Positions 52,818 through 61,462 of a DNA stretch of 64,000 bases are shown here, one piece after another. The notes beneath the pieces are model-generated. The model did not search any database. It saw only the letters and a list, made by a program, of their open reading frames with translations, and was not told the origin of the DNA. The DNA is taken from positions 3,617,283 to 3,681,282 of the forward strand of contig NZ_CP132359.1 of the NCBI RefSeq assembly GCF_030758975.1, written 5' to 3'. A program made the position numbers and the translations under genes. Within the stretch, counting starts at the first letter, position 1. The number at the start of each line of letters is the position of its first letter. The stretch is from Bosea beijingensis (GTDB lineage: Bacteria; Pseudomonadota; Alphaproteobacteria; Rhizobiales; Beijerinckiaceae).

Positions 52818-54167
52818 TCAGGCCACCTGCTTAAGCGCGCCGCGCAGCGTATCGACCATCTCGCCGATCTGATCTTCCTCGACGATCAGCGGTGGCGACA
52901 GCGCGATGATGTCGCCGGTCACGCGGATCAGCAGCCCCTTCTCGAAGCAGTCGACGAAGACCTCATAGGCGCGGGCGCCGGGCGCGCCATCACGCGACGC
53001 GAGCTCGATGCCGGCGACGAGGCCGAGATTGCGGATGTCGATGACATGCGGGGCATCGCGTAGCGAATGCATCGCGTTCTCCCAGGCCGAGGCCAGCGTC
53101 GCCGCCCGCGTCAGCAGCCCCTCGGCCGCATAGATGTCGAGCGTGGCGAGGCCCGCCGCGCAGGCAACGGGATGACCGGAATAGGTGTAGCCGTGGAACA
53201 GCTCGATCATCCCCTCCGGCCCGTGCATCAGGCCGTCATGCACCCTGCGGCTGGCGAAGACCGCGCCCATCGGCACCGCGCCGTTGGTCAGGCCCTTGGC
53301 CGTGGTCATCAGGTCCGGCATCACCCCGAAATAATCGGCGGCGAAGGGCGTGCCGAGGCGGCCGAACCCGGTGATGACCTCGTCGAAGATCAGCAGGATG
53401 CCGTGCTTCGTCGCAATCTCGCGCAGGCGCTGCAGATAGCCCTTCGGCGGCAGCAGCACGCCGGTGGAGCCGGCCATCGGCTCGACGATGACGGCCGCGA
53501 TCGTTTCCGCGCCATGCAAAGCGACCAGCCGCTCGAGATCGTCGGCAAGCTCCGCGCCATGCTCGGGCAGGCCACGGGTGAAGGCGTTGCGGGCGGGATT
53601 ATGGGTGTGGCGCAGGTGGTCGGTGCCCGGCAACTGCGGGAAGACGCGGCGGTTGTTGACGAGGCCGCCGACCGAGATGCCGCCGAAGCCGACGCCGTGA
53701 TAGCCGCGCTCGCGTCCGATCAGGCGGGTCCGCGTGCCCTGGCCGATGGCGCGCTGATAGGCGACCGCGATCTTGAGCGCGGTATCGACCGATTCAGAAC
53801 CCGAGCCGGTGAAGAACACGCGGTCGAGCTTGTTCGCGCCCTCGCCCGGGGCGATGGCGGCGAGCCGCTCGGCGAAATCGAACACGATGGGGTGGCCCAT
53901 CTGGAAGGCCGGCGCGAAATCGAGCTCGGCGATCTGGTGCGACACGGCCTCGCTGATCTGCCGGCGGCCATGGCCGGCATTGCAGCACCATAGGCCCGCC
54001 GTGCCGTCCATGACCTTGCGGCCATCCTCGGTGGCGTAATGCATGCCGCTGGCGCTGGCGAGCAGGCGCGGCGCCTGCTTGAACTGCCGGTTCGCGGTGA
54101 ACGGCATCCAGAAGGCATCGAGCGAACGGGCGTTCTGCAGCGCGGACGGCTTGGTGTTGACGGTCAT
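52818..54167 (-). CDS. omega-amino acid--pyruvate aminotransferase (beta-alanine:pyruvate type)
   Basis: A 449-residue class III transaminase. The N-terminus LDAFWMPFTANRQFKQAPR is the characteristic start of the beta-alanine/omega-amino-acid:pyruvate group; FFTGSGSESVDTALK, IFDEVITGFGRLG and the PLP Lys in TTAKGLTNGAVPMG follow. It would convert beta-alanine, 4-aminobutyrate or related amines with pyruvate to the semialdehyde and alanine. ATG at 54167 follows AGGGAG by 6 bases. Divergent from a PuuR-like regulator, which supports a role in polyamine or omega-amino-acid breakdown. Confidence 0.92.
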   Translation of the reverse strand: MTVNTKPSALQNARSLDAFWMPFTANRQFKQAPRLLASASGMHYATEDGRKVMDGTAGLWCCNAGHGRRQISEAVSHQIAELDFAPAFQMGHPIVFDFAERLAAIAPGEGANKLDRVFFTGSGSESVDTALKIAVAYQRAIGQGTRTRLIGRERGYHGVGFGGISVGGLVNNRRVFPQLPGTDHLRHTHNPARNAFTRGLPEHGAELADDLERLVALHGAETIAAVIVEPMAGSTGVLLPPKGYLQRLREIATKHGILLIFDEVITGFGRLGTPFAADYFGVMPDLMTTAKGLTNGAVPMGAVFASRRVHDGLMHGPEGMIELFHGYTYSGHPVACAAGLATLDIYAAEGLLTRAATLASAWENAMHSLRDAPHVIDIRNLGLVAGIELASRDGAPGARAYEVFVDCFEKGLLIRVTGDIIALSPPLIVEEDQIGEMVDTLRGALKQVA

Positions 54168-54225
54168 GACGGTCTCCCTTGGTGGCCCGTCAGTGCTCAT
54201 GTTTTCGCCAGCGCAACAAGTCTGT

Positions 54226-54283
54226 TTCAAGATCAGCCTAATTCCTTGAAAAACCTGGATCGATCTCGATATCGTTCAAGATC
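54226..54283. promoter_or_regulatory. Repeated TTCAAG half-sites between the transaminase and PuuR-like genes
   Basis: TTCAAGATC occurs at 54226-54234 and 54275-54283, with the opposite-strand half-site CTTGAA at 54245-54250 between them. They are plausible binding sites for the adjacent cupin regulator. Confidence 0.45.
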
Positions 54284-54307
54284 GAGAACAGCAGGAACAG
54301 GCCCGCG

Positions 54308-54856
54308 ATGAGTATCGATGTCGGAGCACGGCTCAGATATGTCCGGATGCAGCGCGGTCTGTCGCAGCGCGCGCTCGCCAAGCAGGCCGGCGTGACCAAT
54401 TCCTCGATCTCGCTGATCGAGGCCAACGAGGTGAATCCCTCGGTCGGCGTGCTCAAGCGCATCCTCGACGGCCTTCCGATCAGCCTCTCGGAGTTCTTCG
54501 CCTTCGAACCGGAGAAGCCGCGCCAGGTGTTCTACCAGGCCGAGGAGCTGGTCGAGATCGGCAAAGGCGGCATCTCCTTCCGCCAGGTCGGCGAGAACCT
54601 GTTCGGTCGGGCGCTCCAGATCATCAAGGAGCGCTACGAGCCCGGCGCCGATACCGGCCGCGTGATGCTGAACCACGAGGGCGAGGAAGGCGGCGTCGTC
54701 ATCAGCGGCCGAATGGAACTGACCGTCGGCGAGGAGCGCCGCATTCTCGGCCCCGGCGACGCCTATTATTTCGAGAGCAACCGCCCGCATCGGTTCCGCT
54801 GCGTCGGCCCGGTTCCCTGTGAGATGGTCAGCGCCTGCACCCCGCCGACCTTCTAG
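54308..54856 (+). CDS. XRE-cupin transcriptional regulator (PuuR-like)
   Basis: A 182-residue regulator. The N-terminal XRE HTH (ARLRYVRMQRGLSQRALAK and VTNSSISLIEANEVNPS) is followed by a C-terminal cupin (HEGEEGGVVISGRMELTVG and GDAYYFESNRPHRFRC) with His/Glu residues typical of the fold. PuuR of E. coli represses putrescine utilisation with this architecture. Divergent from the omega-amino-acid transaminase over 140 bases. The inducer is likely an amine or omega-amino acid, by analogy only. Confidence 0.87.
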   Translation: MSIDVGARLRYVRMQRGLSQRALAKQAGVTNSSISLIEANEVNPSVGVLKRILDGLPISLSEFFAFEPEKPRQVFYQAEELVEIGKGGISFRQVGENLFGRALQIIKERYEPGADTGRVMLNHEGEEGGVVISGRMELTVGEERRILGPGDAYYFESNRPHRFRCVGPVPCEMVSACTPPTF

Positions 54857-54893
54857 GCGTGCGGCGCTCGGGAATAACAGCTTCAAACCACCC

Positions 54894-55026
54894 TTGTCAT
54901 TCCGGGGCTTCGCGCAGCGAAGAACCCGGAACCCAAGACTGGGCAAGCCCCCTCTCAACCGGACGCCGGATGCCCCACCTAGTCGTGGATTCCGGGTTTG
55001 CGCCTACGGTGCACCCCGGAATGACA
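54894..55026. repeat. Intergenic inverted repeat, family B, copy 2
   Basis: It begins TTGTCATTCCGGGGCTTCGC, as in the copy at 26712-26844, and ends with the inverted CCCCGGAATGACA. Internal blocks AGCGAAGAACCCGGAACCCA and GTGGATTCCGGG match as well; the centre differs. It lies 37 bases after the PuuR-like stop. Confidence 0.85.
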
Positions 55027-55148
55027 GAAGGGCGCGCGGCGTCGCCTCATTCGATTCCTGCATGATAATAATTGGATGATTTAATTTGAAAATCCGCGCT
55101 ACGGCCCCATCATACCGCCAAACAATATAACAATTCCGGGGCACAATA

Positions 55149-55191
55149 CTTCGACTCCTATTGACGATGCCTATCCCGTCGACAGTCGAAG
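55149..55191 (+). promoter_or_regulatory. Inverted pair flanking a putative -35 upstream of the second peptide-type transporter
   Basis: CTTCGACT (55149-55156) and AGTCGAAG (55184-55191) enclose TTGACG (55161-55166). The surrounding 55070-55150 stretch is AT-rich. A candidate operator; no regulator gene is adjacent. Confidence 0.35.
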
Positions 55192-55261
55192 CTGCCGGCG
55201 TATGGCCTCGAAATCCCGATCGAAGTCAAACCAACCTCCCCGGCAACACCAGGGACGAAAC

Positions 55262-56866
55262 ATGAATAGGCGCGATTTCCTGAAGCTCGCCGCGCAGTCG
55301 GCTGTCTTTACGCAGTTGGCTCCGTTCTTTACTGCGCCGGCACATGCGGCCGACAAGAAGGAACTCCGCTACATTCCCGAGGCGGACCTGAACATCCTCG
55401 ATCCGGTCTGGAGCACCTCGACCATCGTGCAGGTCTATGGCCATCTGGTGTTCGACACGCTCTACGGCTTCGACAAGGACTATAATGTCCACCCGCAGAT
55501 GGCTGAGGGTCACACCATCTCGGACGACAAGCTGCAATGGACGATCAAGCTGCGCGACGGCCTGCAGTTCCATGACGGAACGCCCGTTCTCGCCAAGGAT
55601 TGCGTCGCCAGCATCAATCGCTGGGGAAAGCGCGACTTCATGGGCGCGGCCCTGCTCGGGGTCGTCGACACGATGACCGCCGTCGACGACCGCACGCTCC
55701 AGTTCAAGCTCAAGAAGCCGTTCCCGCTGCTGCCGATGACGCTGGCCACCAGCGGCTCGAACATGCCGGCGATCATGCCCGAGCGCATCGCCATGACCTC
55801 GCCGACCGAGCAGATCCGCGAGAGCATCGGCTCCGGCCCCTATCGTTTCGCCAAGGAGCAATGGGTCTCCGGCTCCAAGGCCGTCTTCGAGAAATTCGCC
55901 GGCTACAAGCCGCGGACCGACTCGTTCCCGCCGACCTATACCGCCGGCCCGAAGATCGCGCATTTCGAGCGGATCGTCTGGAACATCATCCCGGATGCCT
56001 CGACCGCCGCGGCCGCCCTCCAGGCCGGCGAGATCGACATGATCGAGATGGTCGGCGCCGATTTCCTGCCCGTGCTCAAGGCCGATCCCAATATCCGCCT
56101 GCTGCCGCGCACGACGCCGAATTTCGCGGTGATGCGCTTCAACCATCTCCAGCCGCCGTTCAACAACCCCGTAATCCGGCGCGCGCTGCTGAAGGCCTTC
56201 GATCAGCGGGCGATCATGTCCGGCACCTTCGGCGAGGAGAACGTGGCGTTCTGGCAGTCCGGCGTCGGCTTCTTCAGCCCGGATTCGCCGATGACGACCA
56301 CAATCGGCCTGGAGGCCTTCACCAGCCCCCGCGACATCAAGAAGGCGGCCGAGGAGATCAAGGCCGCCGGCTATAACGGCGAGCGCGTCGTCGTGCTCGA
56401 TCCCGTCGACTATCCCTGGACGCATCCCTGCACGCTGCTGGCCGCCGACACGCTGAAGAAGGTCGGCCTCAACGTCGACATCCAGGCGATGGACTGGGGC
56501 ACGCTGATGCAGCGCCGTCTCAGCAAGGAGCCTGCAGACAAGGGCGGCTGGAACGTCTTCCTCACCGCACTCTCCGGCATGAGCAACTTCAACCCCGTCG
56601 GCCATATCGGCCTGCGCGGCAACGGCAACGAGGCCTGGGTCGGCTGGCCGACGGCGCCGCGCCTGGAGGAACTGCGCCAGCAATGGCTCGATGCGCCCGA
56701 CGTCGCCACGCAGAAGAAGATCTGCGAGGAGATCCAGAAGCAGGCGCTGATCGACGTGCCTTATATCCCGCTCGGCGGCTTCGCCACCGTCAGCGGCTAC
56801 CGGAGCAACGTCACGGATATCCAGCTCCAGCGGCCGCTCTTCTTCACGATGACCGCCAAGGGCTGA
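55262..56866 (+). CDS. extracellular solute-binding protein family 5 with Tat-type signal
   Basis: A 534-residue periplasmic receptor. The N-terminus MNRRDFLKLAAQSAVF is a Tat motif (RRDFLK), with cleavage near AHAAD. SBP_bac_5 features include LDPVWSTSTIVQVYGHLVFDTLYG, LRDGLQFHDGTPV and GSGPYRF. Tat export would mean the receptor folds, perhaps with a cofactor, before export. AGGGA precedes the ATG. First gene of an operon with two permeases and possibly the amidohydrolase; no ATPase is present. Confidence 0.91.
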   Translation: MNRRDFLKLAAQSAVFTQLAPFFTAPAHAADKKELRYIPEADLNILDPVWSTSTIVQVYGHLVFDTLYGFDKDYNVHPQMAEGHTISDDKLQWTIKLRDGLQFHDGTPVLAKDCVASINRWGKRDFMGAALLGVVDTMTAVDDRTLQFKLKKPFPLLPMTLATSGSNMPAIMPERIAMTSPTEQIRESIGSGPYRFAKEQWVSGSKAVFEKFAGYKPRTDSFPPTYTAGPKIAHFERIVWNIIPDASTAAAALQAGEIDMIEMVGADFLPVLKADPNIRLLPRTTPNFAVMRFNHLQPPFNNPVIRRALLKAFDQRAIMSGTFGEENVAFWQSGVGFFSPDSPMTTTIGLEAFTSPRDIKKAAEEIKAAGYNGERVVVLDPVDYPWTHPCTLLAADTLKKVGLNVDIQAMDWGTLMQRRLSKEPADKGGWNVFLTALSGMSNFNPVGHIGLRGNGNEAWVGWPTAPRLEELRQQWLDAPDVATQKKICEEIQKQALIDVPYIPLGGFATVSGYRSNVTDIQLQRPLFFTMTAKG

Positions 56867-56877
56867 GGCACAGCCCC

Positions 56878-57819
56878 ATGCTCTCCCATATCGCACGCCG
56901 GCTGCTCGCAGCGCTGCCGGTCATGACCTTCGTCGCCTTGTTCGTCTTCGGCCTGCTCTATCTCGCGCCGGGTGATCCCGCCGCGATCATGGCCGGGGAC
57001 CAGGCGACGGCGGCCGACATCGCCCGCATCCGCATCGCGCTGAAGCTCGACGACCCGTTCCCGATCCGCTTCGGGAACTGGGTCTGGAGCCTGCTGCAGG
57101 GCGATCTCGGCCTCTCGCTCTTCACCAACCAGCCGGTCGCCGCGATGATCGCGCAGCGCCTGGAGCCGACCTATCTGCTGATGCTGATGACCCTGGTCAT
57201 CTCGGTCGCCATGGCCCTGCCGATCGGCGTGATCGCCGCCTGGAAGCACAACACGACGAGCGACCGCGCCGTCATGGTCTTCGCCGTGCTCAGCTTCTCG
57301 CTGCCCTCCTTCGTCGTGGGCTACCTGCTGGCCTTCGTCTTCGGCCTGCAACTGCGCTGGCTGCCGGTGCAGGGCTATGTGCCGATGTCGAACGGCCTCT
57401 GGCCGGCCGTGCGCAGCCTGCTCCTGCCGGCGATCGCGCTGGGCAGCGTCTATATCGGCCTGCTCGCCCGCATCACCCGCGCCACCATGCTGGAGGTGCT
57501 GGAGCAGGACTATGTCCGCACCGCCCGCGCCAAGGGCGTCGAGGATCGCAAGGTCCTGTTCAAGCACGCGCTGAAGAACTGCTCCGTACCGATCATCACC
57601 ACCATCGGCAGCGGCGTCGCGCTTCTGATCGGCGGCGCCATCGTCACCGAGACCGTCTTCGCCATCCCCGGGCTCGGGCGCCTCACCGTCGATGCCATCC
57701 TGCGCCGCGACTACCCCGTCATCCAGGGCGTCATCCTGCTGTTCAGCTTCATGTACGTGCTCGTGAACCTGCTGGTCGACATGCTCTACACCGTCTTCGA
57801 TCCGAGGATCCGCTATTGA
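56878..57819 (+). CDS. ABC transporter permease (DppB/GsiC-type)
   Basis: A 313-residue inner-membrane permease. The first helix is LLAALPVMTFVALFVFGLLYL followed by APGDPA; the EAA loop is TARAKGVEDRKVLFKHALKN; the end LYTVFDPRIRY is typical. It lies 11 bases after the binding-protein stop and overlaps the next permease by 4 bases. Confidence 0.91.
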   Translation: MLSHIARRLLAALPVMTFVALFVFGLLYLAPGDPAAIMAGDQATAADIARIRIALKLDDPFPIRFGNWVWSLLQGDLGLSLFTNQPVAAMIAQRLEPTYLLMLMTLVISVAMALPIGVIAAWKHNTTSDRAVMVFAVLSFSLPSFVVGYLLAFVFGLQLRWLPVQGYVPMSNGLWPAVRSLLLPAIALGSVYIGLLARITRATMLEVLEQDYVRTARAKGVEDRKVLFKHALKNCSVPIITTIGSGVALLIGGAIVTETVFAIPGLGRLTVDAILRRDYPVIQGVILLFSFMYVLVNLLVDMLYTVFDPRIRY

Positions 57820-58688
57820 CCGCCATCACCTCCGACGCCGCGCCGCGTGGCGCCGGGCAGAGCCGGTTCGGGCGGCTCGCCCGCAATCCGAGCATCGCCT
57901 GCGGCGCTGCTGTCCTCGCCCTGCTCGTGCTGATCGCGCTGCTTGCGCCCTGGCTCGGCACGCGCGACCCGACGGCGATTTCGGCCTTCGACCGCGCCAA
58001 GCTGCCGTCCGCGACCTTCTGGTTCGGCACCGACATGCTCGGCCGCGACCTTTATTCCCGCGTGCTCTACGGCACGCGCGTCTCGCTCATCGTCGGCTTC
58101 TCGGTGGCGATCGGCGCGACCATCCTCGGCGTGCTGATCGGCGTCTTCGCGGGCTTCCTGCCGCGCTTCGACGCCTTCGTCATGCGGGTCATGGACGGGC
58201 TGATGGCGATCCCCTCGATCCTGCTCGCCATCGCGCTGATCGCGCTCAACCGCGCCTCGATCTGGAACGTGATCCTGGCGGTCACCATCGCCGAGACGCC
58301 GCGCGTCGTGCGCCTGATCCGCGGCGTCGTGCTCTTCCTGCGCGAGGAGCCCTATGTCGAGGCGGCGCGCTCCTGCGGCGCCAGCGTGCCCTGGCTCGTC
58401 TTCCGCCACATCCTGCCCAACACCTTCGCACCGATCGCGGTCCAGGCGACCTATATCTGCGCGGTCGCGATCCTGGCGGAAGCGGCTCTCTCCTTCATCG
58501 GCGCCGGCGTGCCGCCGTCCACCCCGTCCTGGGGCAACATCATGGCCGAGGGCCGGGCACTCTGGCAGATCAAGCCCTACATCATCTTCTTCCCCGCGCT
58601 GTTCCTCTCGATCACCGTGCTTGCCATCAACATGCTCGGCGACGGCTTGCGCGACGCCCTCGACCCACGCCTGCGCAAGCGGGTGTGA
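57816..58688 (+). CDS. ABC transporter permease (DppC/GsiD-type)
   Basis: A 290-residue inner-membrane permease. The segment WFGTDMLGRDLYSRVL after helix 1 and the EAA loop AARSCGASVPWLVFRHILPN are typical; the end LRDALDPRLRKRV matches DppC. The TTG start overlaps the upstream stop (TTGA). No ATP-binding gene follows; the motor must come from elsewhere, for example the DppDF-type pair at 32110-33767 or a gene outside the window. Confidence 0.89.
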   Translation: MTAITSDAAPRGAGQSRFGRLARNPSIACGAAVLALLVLIALLAPWLGTRDPTAISAFDRAKLPSATFWFGTDMLGRDLYSRVLYGTRVSLIVGFSVAIGATILGVLIGVFAGFLPRFDAFVMRVMDGLMAIPSILLAIALIALNRASIWNVILAVTIAETPRVVRLIRGVVLFLREEPYVEAARSCGASVPWLVFRHILPNTFAPIAVQATYICAVAILAEAALSFIGAGVPPSTPSWGNIMAEGRALWQIKPYIIFFPALFLSITVLAINMLGDGLRDALDPRLRKRV

Positions 58689-58747
58689 CACCTGAATGCC
58701 TCCACGGGGAGCCAAGCTCGGTAAGCCCCACTCACCGTGGATAACTT

Positions 58748-58780
58748 GCCCCGCCGCGCGACACCGGCGGGGCGCCTTTT
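58748..58780 (+). terminator. Rho-independent terminator after the second permease pair
   Basis: GCCCCGCCG (58748-58756) pairs with CGGCGGGGC (58765-58773) around 8 bases, followed by GCCTTTT. It separates the transporter genes from the amidohydrolase gene. Confidence 0.85.
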
Positions 58781-58881
58781 ATGCCGACGGCATTGGCCTG
58801 CTGGCTCTATGATCCGGCAGGCCAAAGCCGTCATCGACGTTGAGAAGCCGGCCTCGCCGGTCTGGAAGAAGGAGACGCCTC

Positions 58882-60075
58882 GTGACCGATACCCTCTTGA
58901 TCCGGAATGTCCGCCCGGCCGGCGGTGCGTCGACGGATGTGCTGGTCCGCGACGGGCGCATCGACGCGATCGGCGCCGGCGCGACCGGAAGCGACACGAT
59001 CTTCGATGCCGGCGGCCGGCTGATGATCCCCGGCCTCGTCGAGGCCCATACCCATCTCGACAAGAGCTTCTGGGGCATGGGCTGGCACAGGCACACCGCC
59101 GGCCCCGCCCTGATCGACAAGATCGAGACCGAGCGCCGCAACCGCCGCGAGTTCGGCATCGATGCCGACCGCCAGTCCGGCCGCCTCGTCGCCCAGATGG
59201 TCAAGCTCGGGACCACCCATATCCGCAGCCATGTCGACGTCGACACGGAAGTCGGCCTCGCCGGCATCGAAGGCGTCATGGCGATGCGCGAGCGCCTCAA
59301 GGACGTGATCGACGTCGAGATCGTCGCCTTCGCCCAATCCGGCATGCTGATCCGGCCGGGCACGCTCGAACTGCTCGACCAGGCGATGGCGATGGGTGCC
59401 GATGTCGTCGGCGGCCTCGATCCCTGCACGCTCGACCGCGACCCCAAGGGCCATCTCGACGCGATCTTCGGCCTCGCCGAGAAATACGGCCGCCCTCTCG
59501 ACATCCACCTGCACGAGCGCGGCGAAGTCGGCGCCTTCTCGATGGAGCTCATCATCGAGCGCACCCGCGCGCTCGGCATGCAGGGCAAGGTCGCGATCAG
59601 CCACGCCTTTTGCCTGGGCATGCCCGATGCCGATTACGTCCGCCGCCTGATAGACGCGCTGGCCAAGGAGCGCGTCACGCTGGTCACCACCGCGCCGGCC
59701 GCCTCGCCGGCCCCATCGGTCATGGCCTGCCTCAAGGCCGGCGTCGTCATCGCCGGCGGCTCGGACGGCGTGCGCGATAGCTGGAACCCCTATGGCATGG
59801 GCGACATGCTGGAGCGCGCGACGCTCGTCGGCCTGCGCAACAATTTCCGCCGCGACGAAGAGATGGAGCTGGCGCTCGACGTCTGCACCTACAAGGGCGC
59901 CGAGGTGATGGGCATCGAGAACTACGGCCTCGATGTCGGCTGCACCGCCGATTTCGTGATCCTGCCCGGCGAGACCATCTGTGAGGCGATCGTCGAGCGC
60001 CCGGCCGACCGCACCGTCGTCAAGCGCGGCAGGATCGTCACCCGCCATGGCGAACTGACCCAGCCGATCGCCTGA
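58882..60075 (+). CDS. cytosine deaminase-like amidohydrolase
   Basis: A 397-residue metal-dependent amidohydrolase (TIM barrel). The first metal ligands are His56 and His58 in EAHTHLDKS; later ligands are His in DIHLHERG and SHAF and the catalytic Asp in GGSDGVRDSW. The HTHLDKS form is that of the CodA/N-isopropylammelide branch, which acts on cyclic amidines and ureides. GTG start with AAGGAG 7 bases upstream. Located between the transporter and the convergent carbamate-kinase operon, it is the likely ring-opening or deaminating step for the imported compound. Confidence 0.88.
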   Translation: MTDTLLIRNVRPAGGASTDVLVRDGRIDAIGAGATGSDTIFDAGGRLMIPGLVEAHTHLDKSFWGMGWHRHTAGPALIDKIETERRNRREFGIDADRQSGRLVAQMVKLGTTHIRSHVDVDTEVGLAGIEGVMAMRERLKDVIDVEIVAFAQSGMLIRPGTLELLDQAMAMGADVVGGLDPCTLDRDPKGHLDAIFGLAEKYGRPLDIHLHERGEVGAFSMELIIERTRALGMQGKVAISHAFCLGMPDADYVRRLIDALAKERVTLVTTAPAASPAPSVMACLKAGVVIAGGSDGVRDSWNPYGMGDMLERATLVGLRNNFRRDEEMELALDVCTYKGAEVMGIENYGLDVGCTADFVILPGETICEAIVERPADRTVVKRGRIVTRHGELTQPIA

Positions 60076-60098
60076 CGAAGCGATCCCGGATCATCGGC

Positions 60099-60134
60099 GG
60101 CGTCGCGAGGCTTCAGGCTTCGCGGCGCCGTTTT
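60099..60134 (+). terminator. Rho-independent terminator of the amidohydrolase gene
   Basis: GGCGTCGCGAGGC (60099-60111) pairs with GCTTCGCGGCGCC (60117-60129) with two wobble pairs, followed by GTTTT. Confidence 0.75.
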
Positions 60135-60171
60135 CGTTTGCGTCCTCATTTCGCGCAGGGGCGCATGAAAA

Positions 60172-60203
60172 AGGGCCGCCGGTCATCCAGGCGGCCCTCT
60201 TCA
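60172..60203 (+). terminator. Second hairpin (terminator-like) after the amidohydrolase
   Basis: AGGGCCGCC (60172-60180) pairs with GGCGGCCCT (60190-60198) around 9 bases, preceded by an A run and followed by CTTC; it could work in both directions. Confidence 0.6.
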
Positions 60204-60244
60204 ATTCTGCCGACAAAGGCTGGTCCTTGTCCTCGGAAACACCT

Positions 60245-60340
60245 CGTCATCCCGGGCTTGCCCCGGGATCCATCGAAGGGCTCCGGAACTCTACGATGGA
60301 TCCCGGATCGGCGCTGCTACGCAGCTTGTCCGGGATGACG
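60245..60340. repeat. Intergenic inverted repeat, family C (single copy in window)
   Basis: CGTCATCCCGG at the left end and CCGGGATGACG at the right end are inverted; an inner pair GGGATCCATCG / CGATGGATCCC is nested inside. The general design matches families A and B but the sequence differs. It lies between convergent operons. Confidence 0.7.
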
Positions 60341-60380
60341 CCGTGGTTCCGAGGAGAACACTGCAAGCATTGGAGAGGCC

Positions 60381-61364
60381 TCAGGCCGCCGCCGCGAACG
60401 CCTCGTCGGAGACGATCTGTGTGCCGGCTTCGCCGCGCAGCGCCGCGACCGCATCCTCGATGCATGCGATGATGCAGCGCCGGCCGCCGCCTTCCAGAAA
60501 CTGGACGGCCGCGTCGATCTTCGGCCCCATGCTGCCGGGCGGGAAATGCCCCTCCGCATGCAGGCGCTTGATCTCGGAGAGGCTGACGCGATCGAGGAAG
60601 CGCTGCTCCGGCTTGCCGAAATGCACGGCCACACGCGGCACGGCGGTCAGGATGATCATGTCCGGGATGTCGAGCAGGTTCGCCATCTTGGCGGTGGTGC
60701 GATCCTTGTCGATCACGGCCTCGACGCCGCGGCTCTGGCCATTGGGCTGGCGCACCACGGGCACGCCGCCGCCGCCGCCCGCGATCACGACCGCGCCCTT
60801 GTCGGCCAGCGTCTGCACGAGGTCGAAATCGACGATGTGCTGCGGCAGCGGCGAAGGTACGACATGCCGGTAGCCGCGCCCGGAATCCTCCTTCATCAGC
60901 CAGCCCATCTCCTCGCTGAGGGCCTTGGCCTCCTCCTCGGTGTAGAAATAGCCGATCGGCTTGGACGGGTTCTGGAAGGCCGGATCGTTCGGGTCGACCT
61001 CGACCTGGGTCAGGACACAGGTCACCTCGCGCGGATTGCCCTTGGCGCGCAGCGCGTTCTCCAGCGCCTGCGTCAGCAGATAGGCGATGCCGCCCTGGCT
61101 ATGGGCGACGCAGATATCGAGCGGCATCGGTGCGACGCGATGGCGGGCAATGGCGTGGCGCAGCAGCATCTTGCCGACGACCGGGCCATTGCCATGGGTG
61201 ATGATGAGCTGCGAGCCGAGCTCCATCAGCGGCAGCAGGGCGGCGCCGGTCTCGGCGGCGAGCTTCTCCTGCTCCTCCGCCGTGCCGCGGATGCCTTCGG
61301 GATGGATGGCGTTGCCGCCGATGGCGATGATCAGGCGATCCGGAACGGCGTCGTGCGAAGTCAT
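60381..61364 (-). CDS. carbamate kinase
   Basis: A 327-residue amino-acid-kinase-fold enzyme: IIAIGGNAI near the N-terminus, THGNGPVVG, and AGGGGGVPV with the later DKDRTTAKMA match carbamate kinase (ArcC/AllK). In the catabolic direction it makes ATP from carbamoyl phosphate. GGAGGAGG precedes the ATG. Last gene of an fdrA-DUF1116-kinase operon, the arrangement of the E. coli allantoin cluster, in which oxamate carbamoyltransferase supplies the carbamoyl phosphate. No arginine deiminase genes are near, which favours this ureide role. Confidence 0.92.
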   Translation of the reverse strand: MTSHDAVPDRLIIAIGGNAIHPEGIRGTAEEQEKLAAETGAALLPLMELGSQLIITHGNGPVVGKMLLRHAIARHRVAPMPLDICVAHSQGGIAYLLTQALENALRAKGNPREVTCVLTQVEVDPNDPAFQNPSKPIGYFYTEEEAKALSEEMGWLMKEDSGRGYRHVVPSPLPQHIVDFDLVQTLADKGAVVIAGGGGGVPVVRQPNGQSRGVEAVIDKDRTTAKMANLLDIPDMIILTAVPRVAVHFGKPEQRFLDRVSLSEIKRLHAEGHFPPGSMGPKIDAAVQFLEGGGRRCIIACIEDAVAALRGEAGTQIVSDEAFAAAA

Positions 61365-61462
61365 GAATCCTCCTCCCACGCGCCGGCCGGCAGGTCGCGA
61401 CGCATGCTGAAATTGTTCGTTGGTGTGGAACGCGAGCCGTTTGGGGCGGCCCGCGGCAGTCT

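Noticed and set aside
26712..55026. Family B repeats considered as insertion sequences or a CRISPR array
   Set aside because: No transposase, no regular spacing and only one unit per site; they are short inverted elements.
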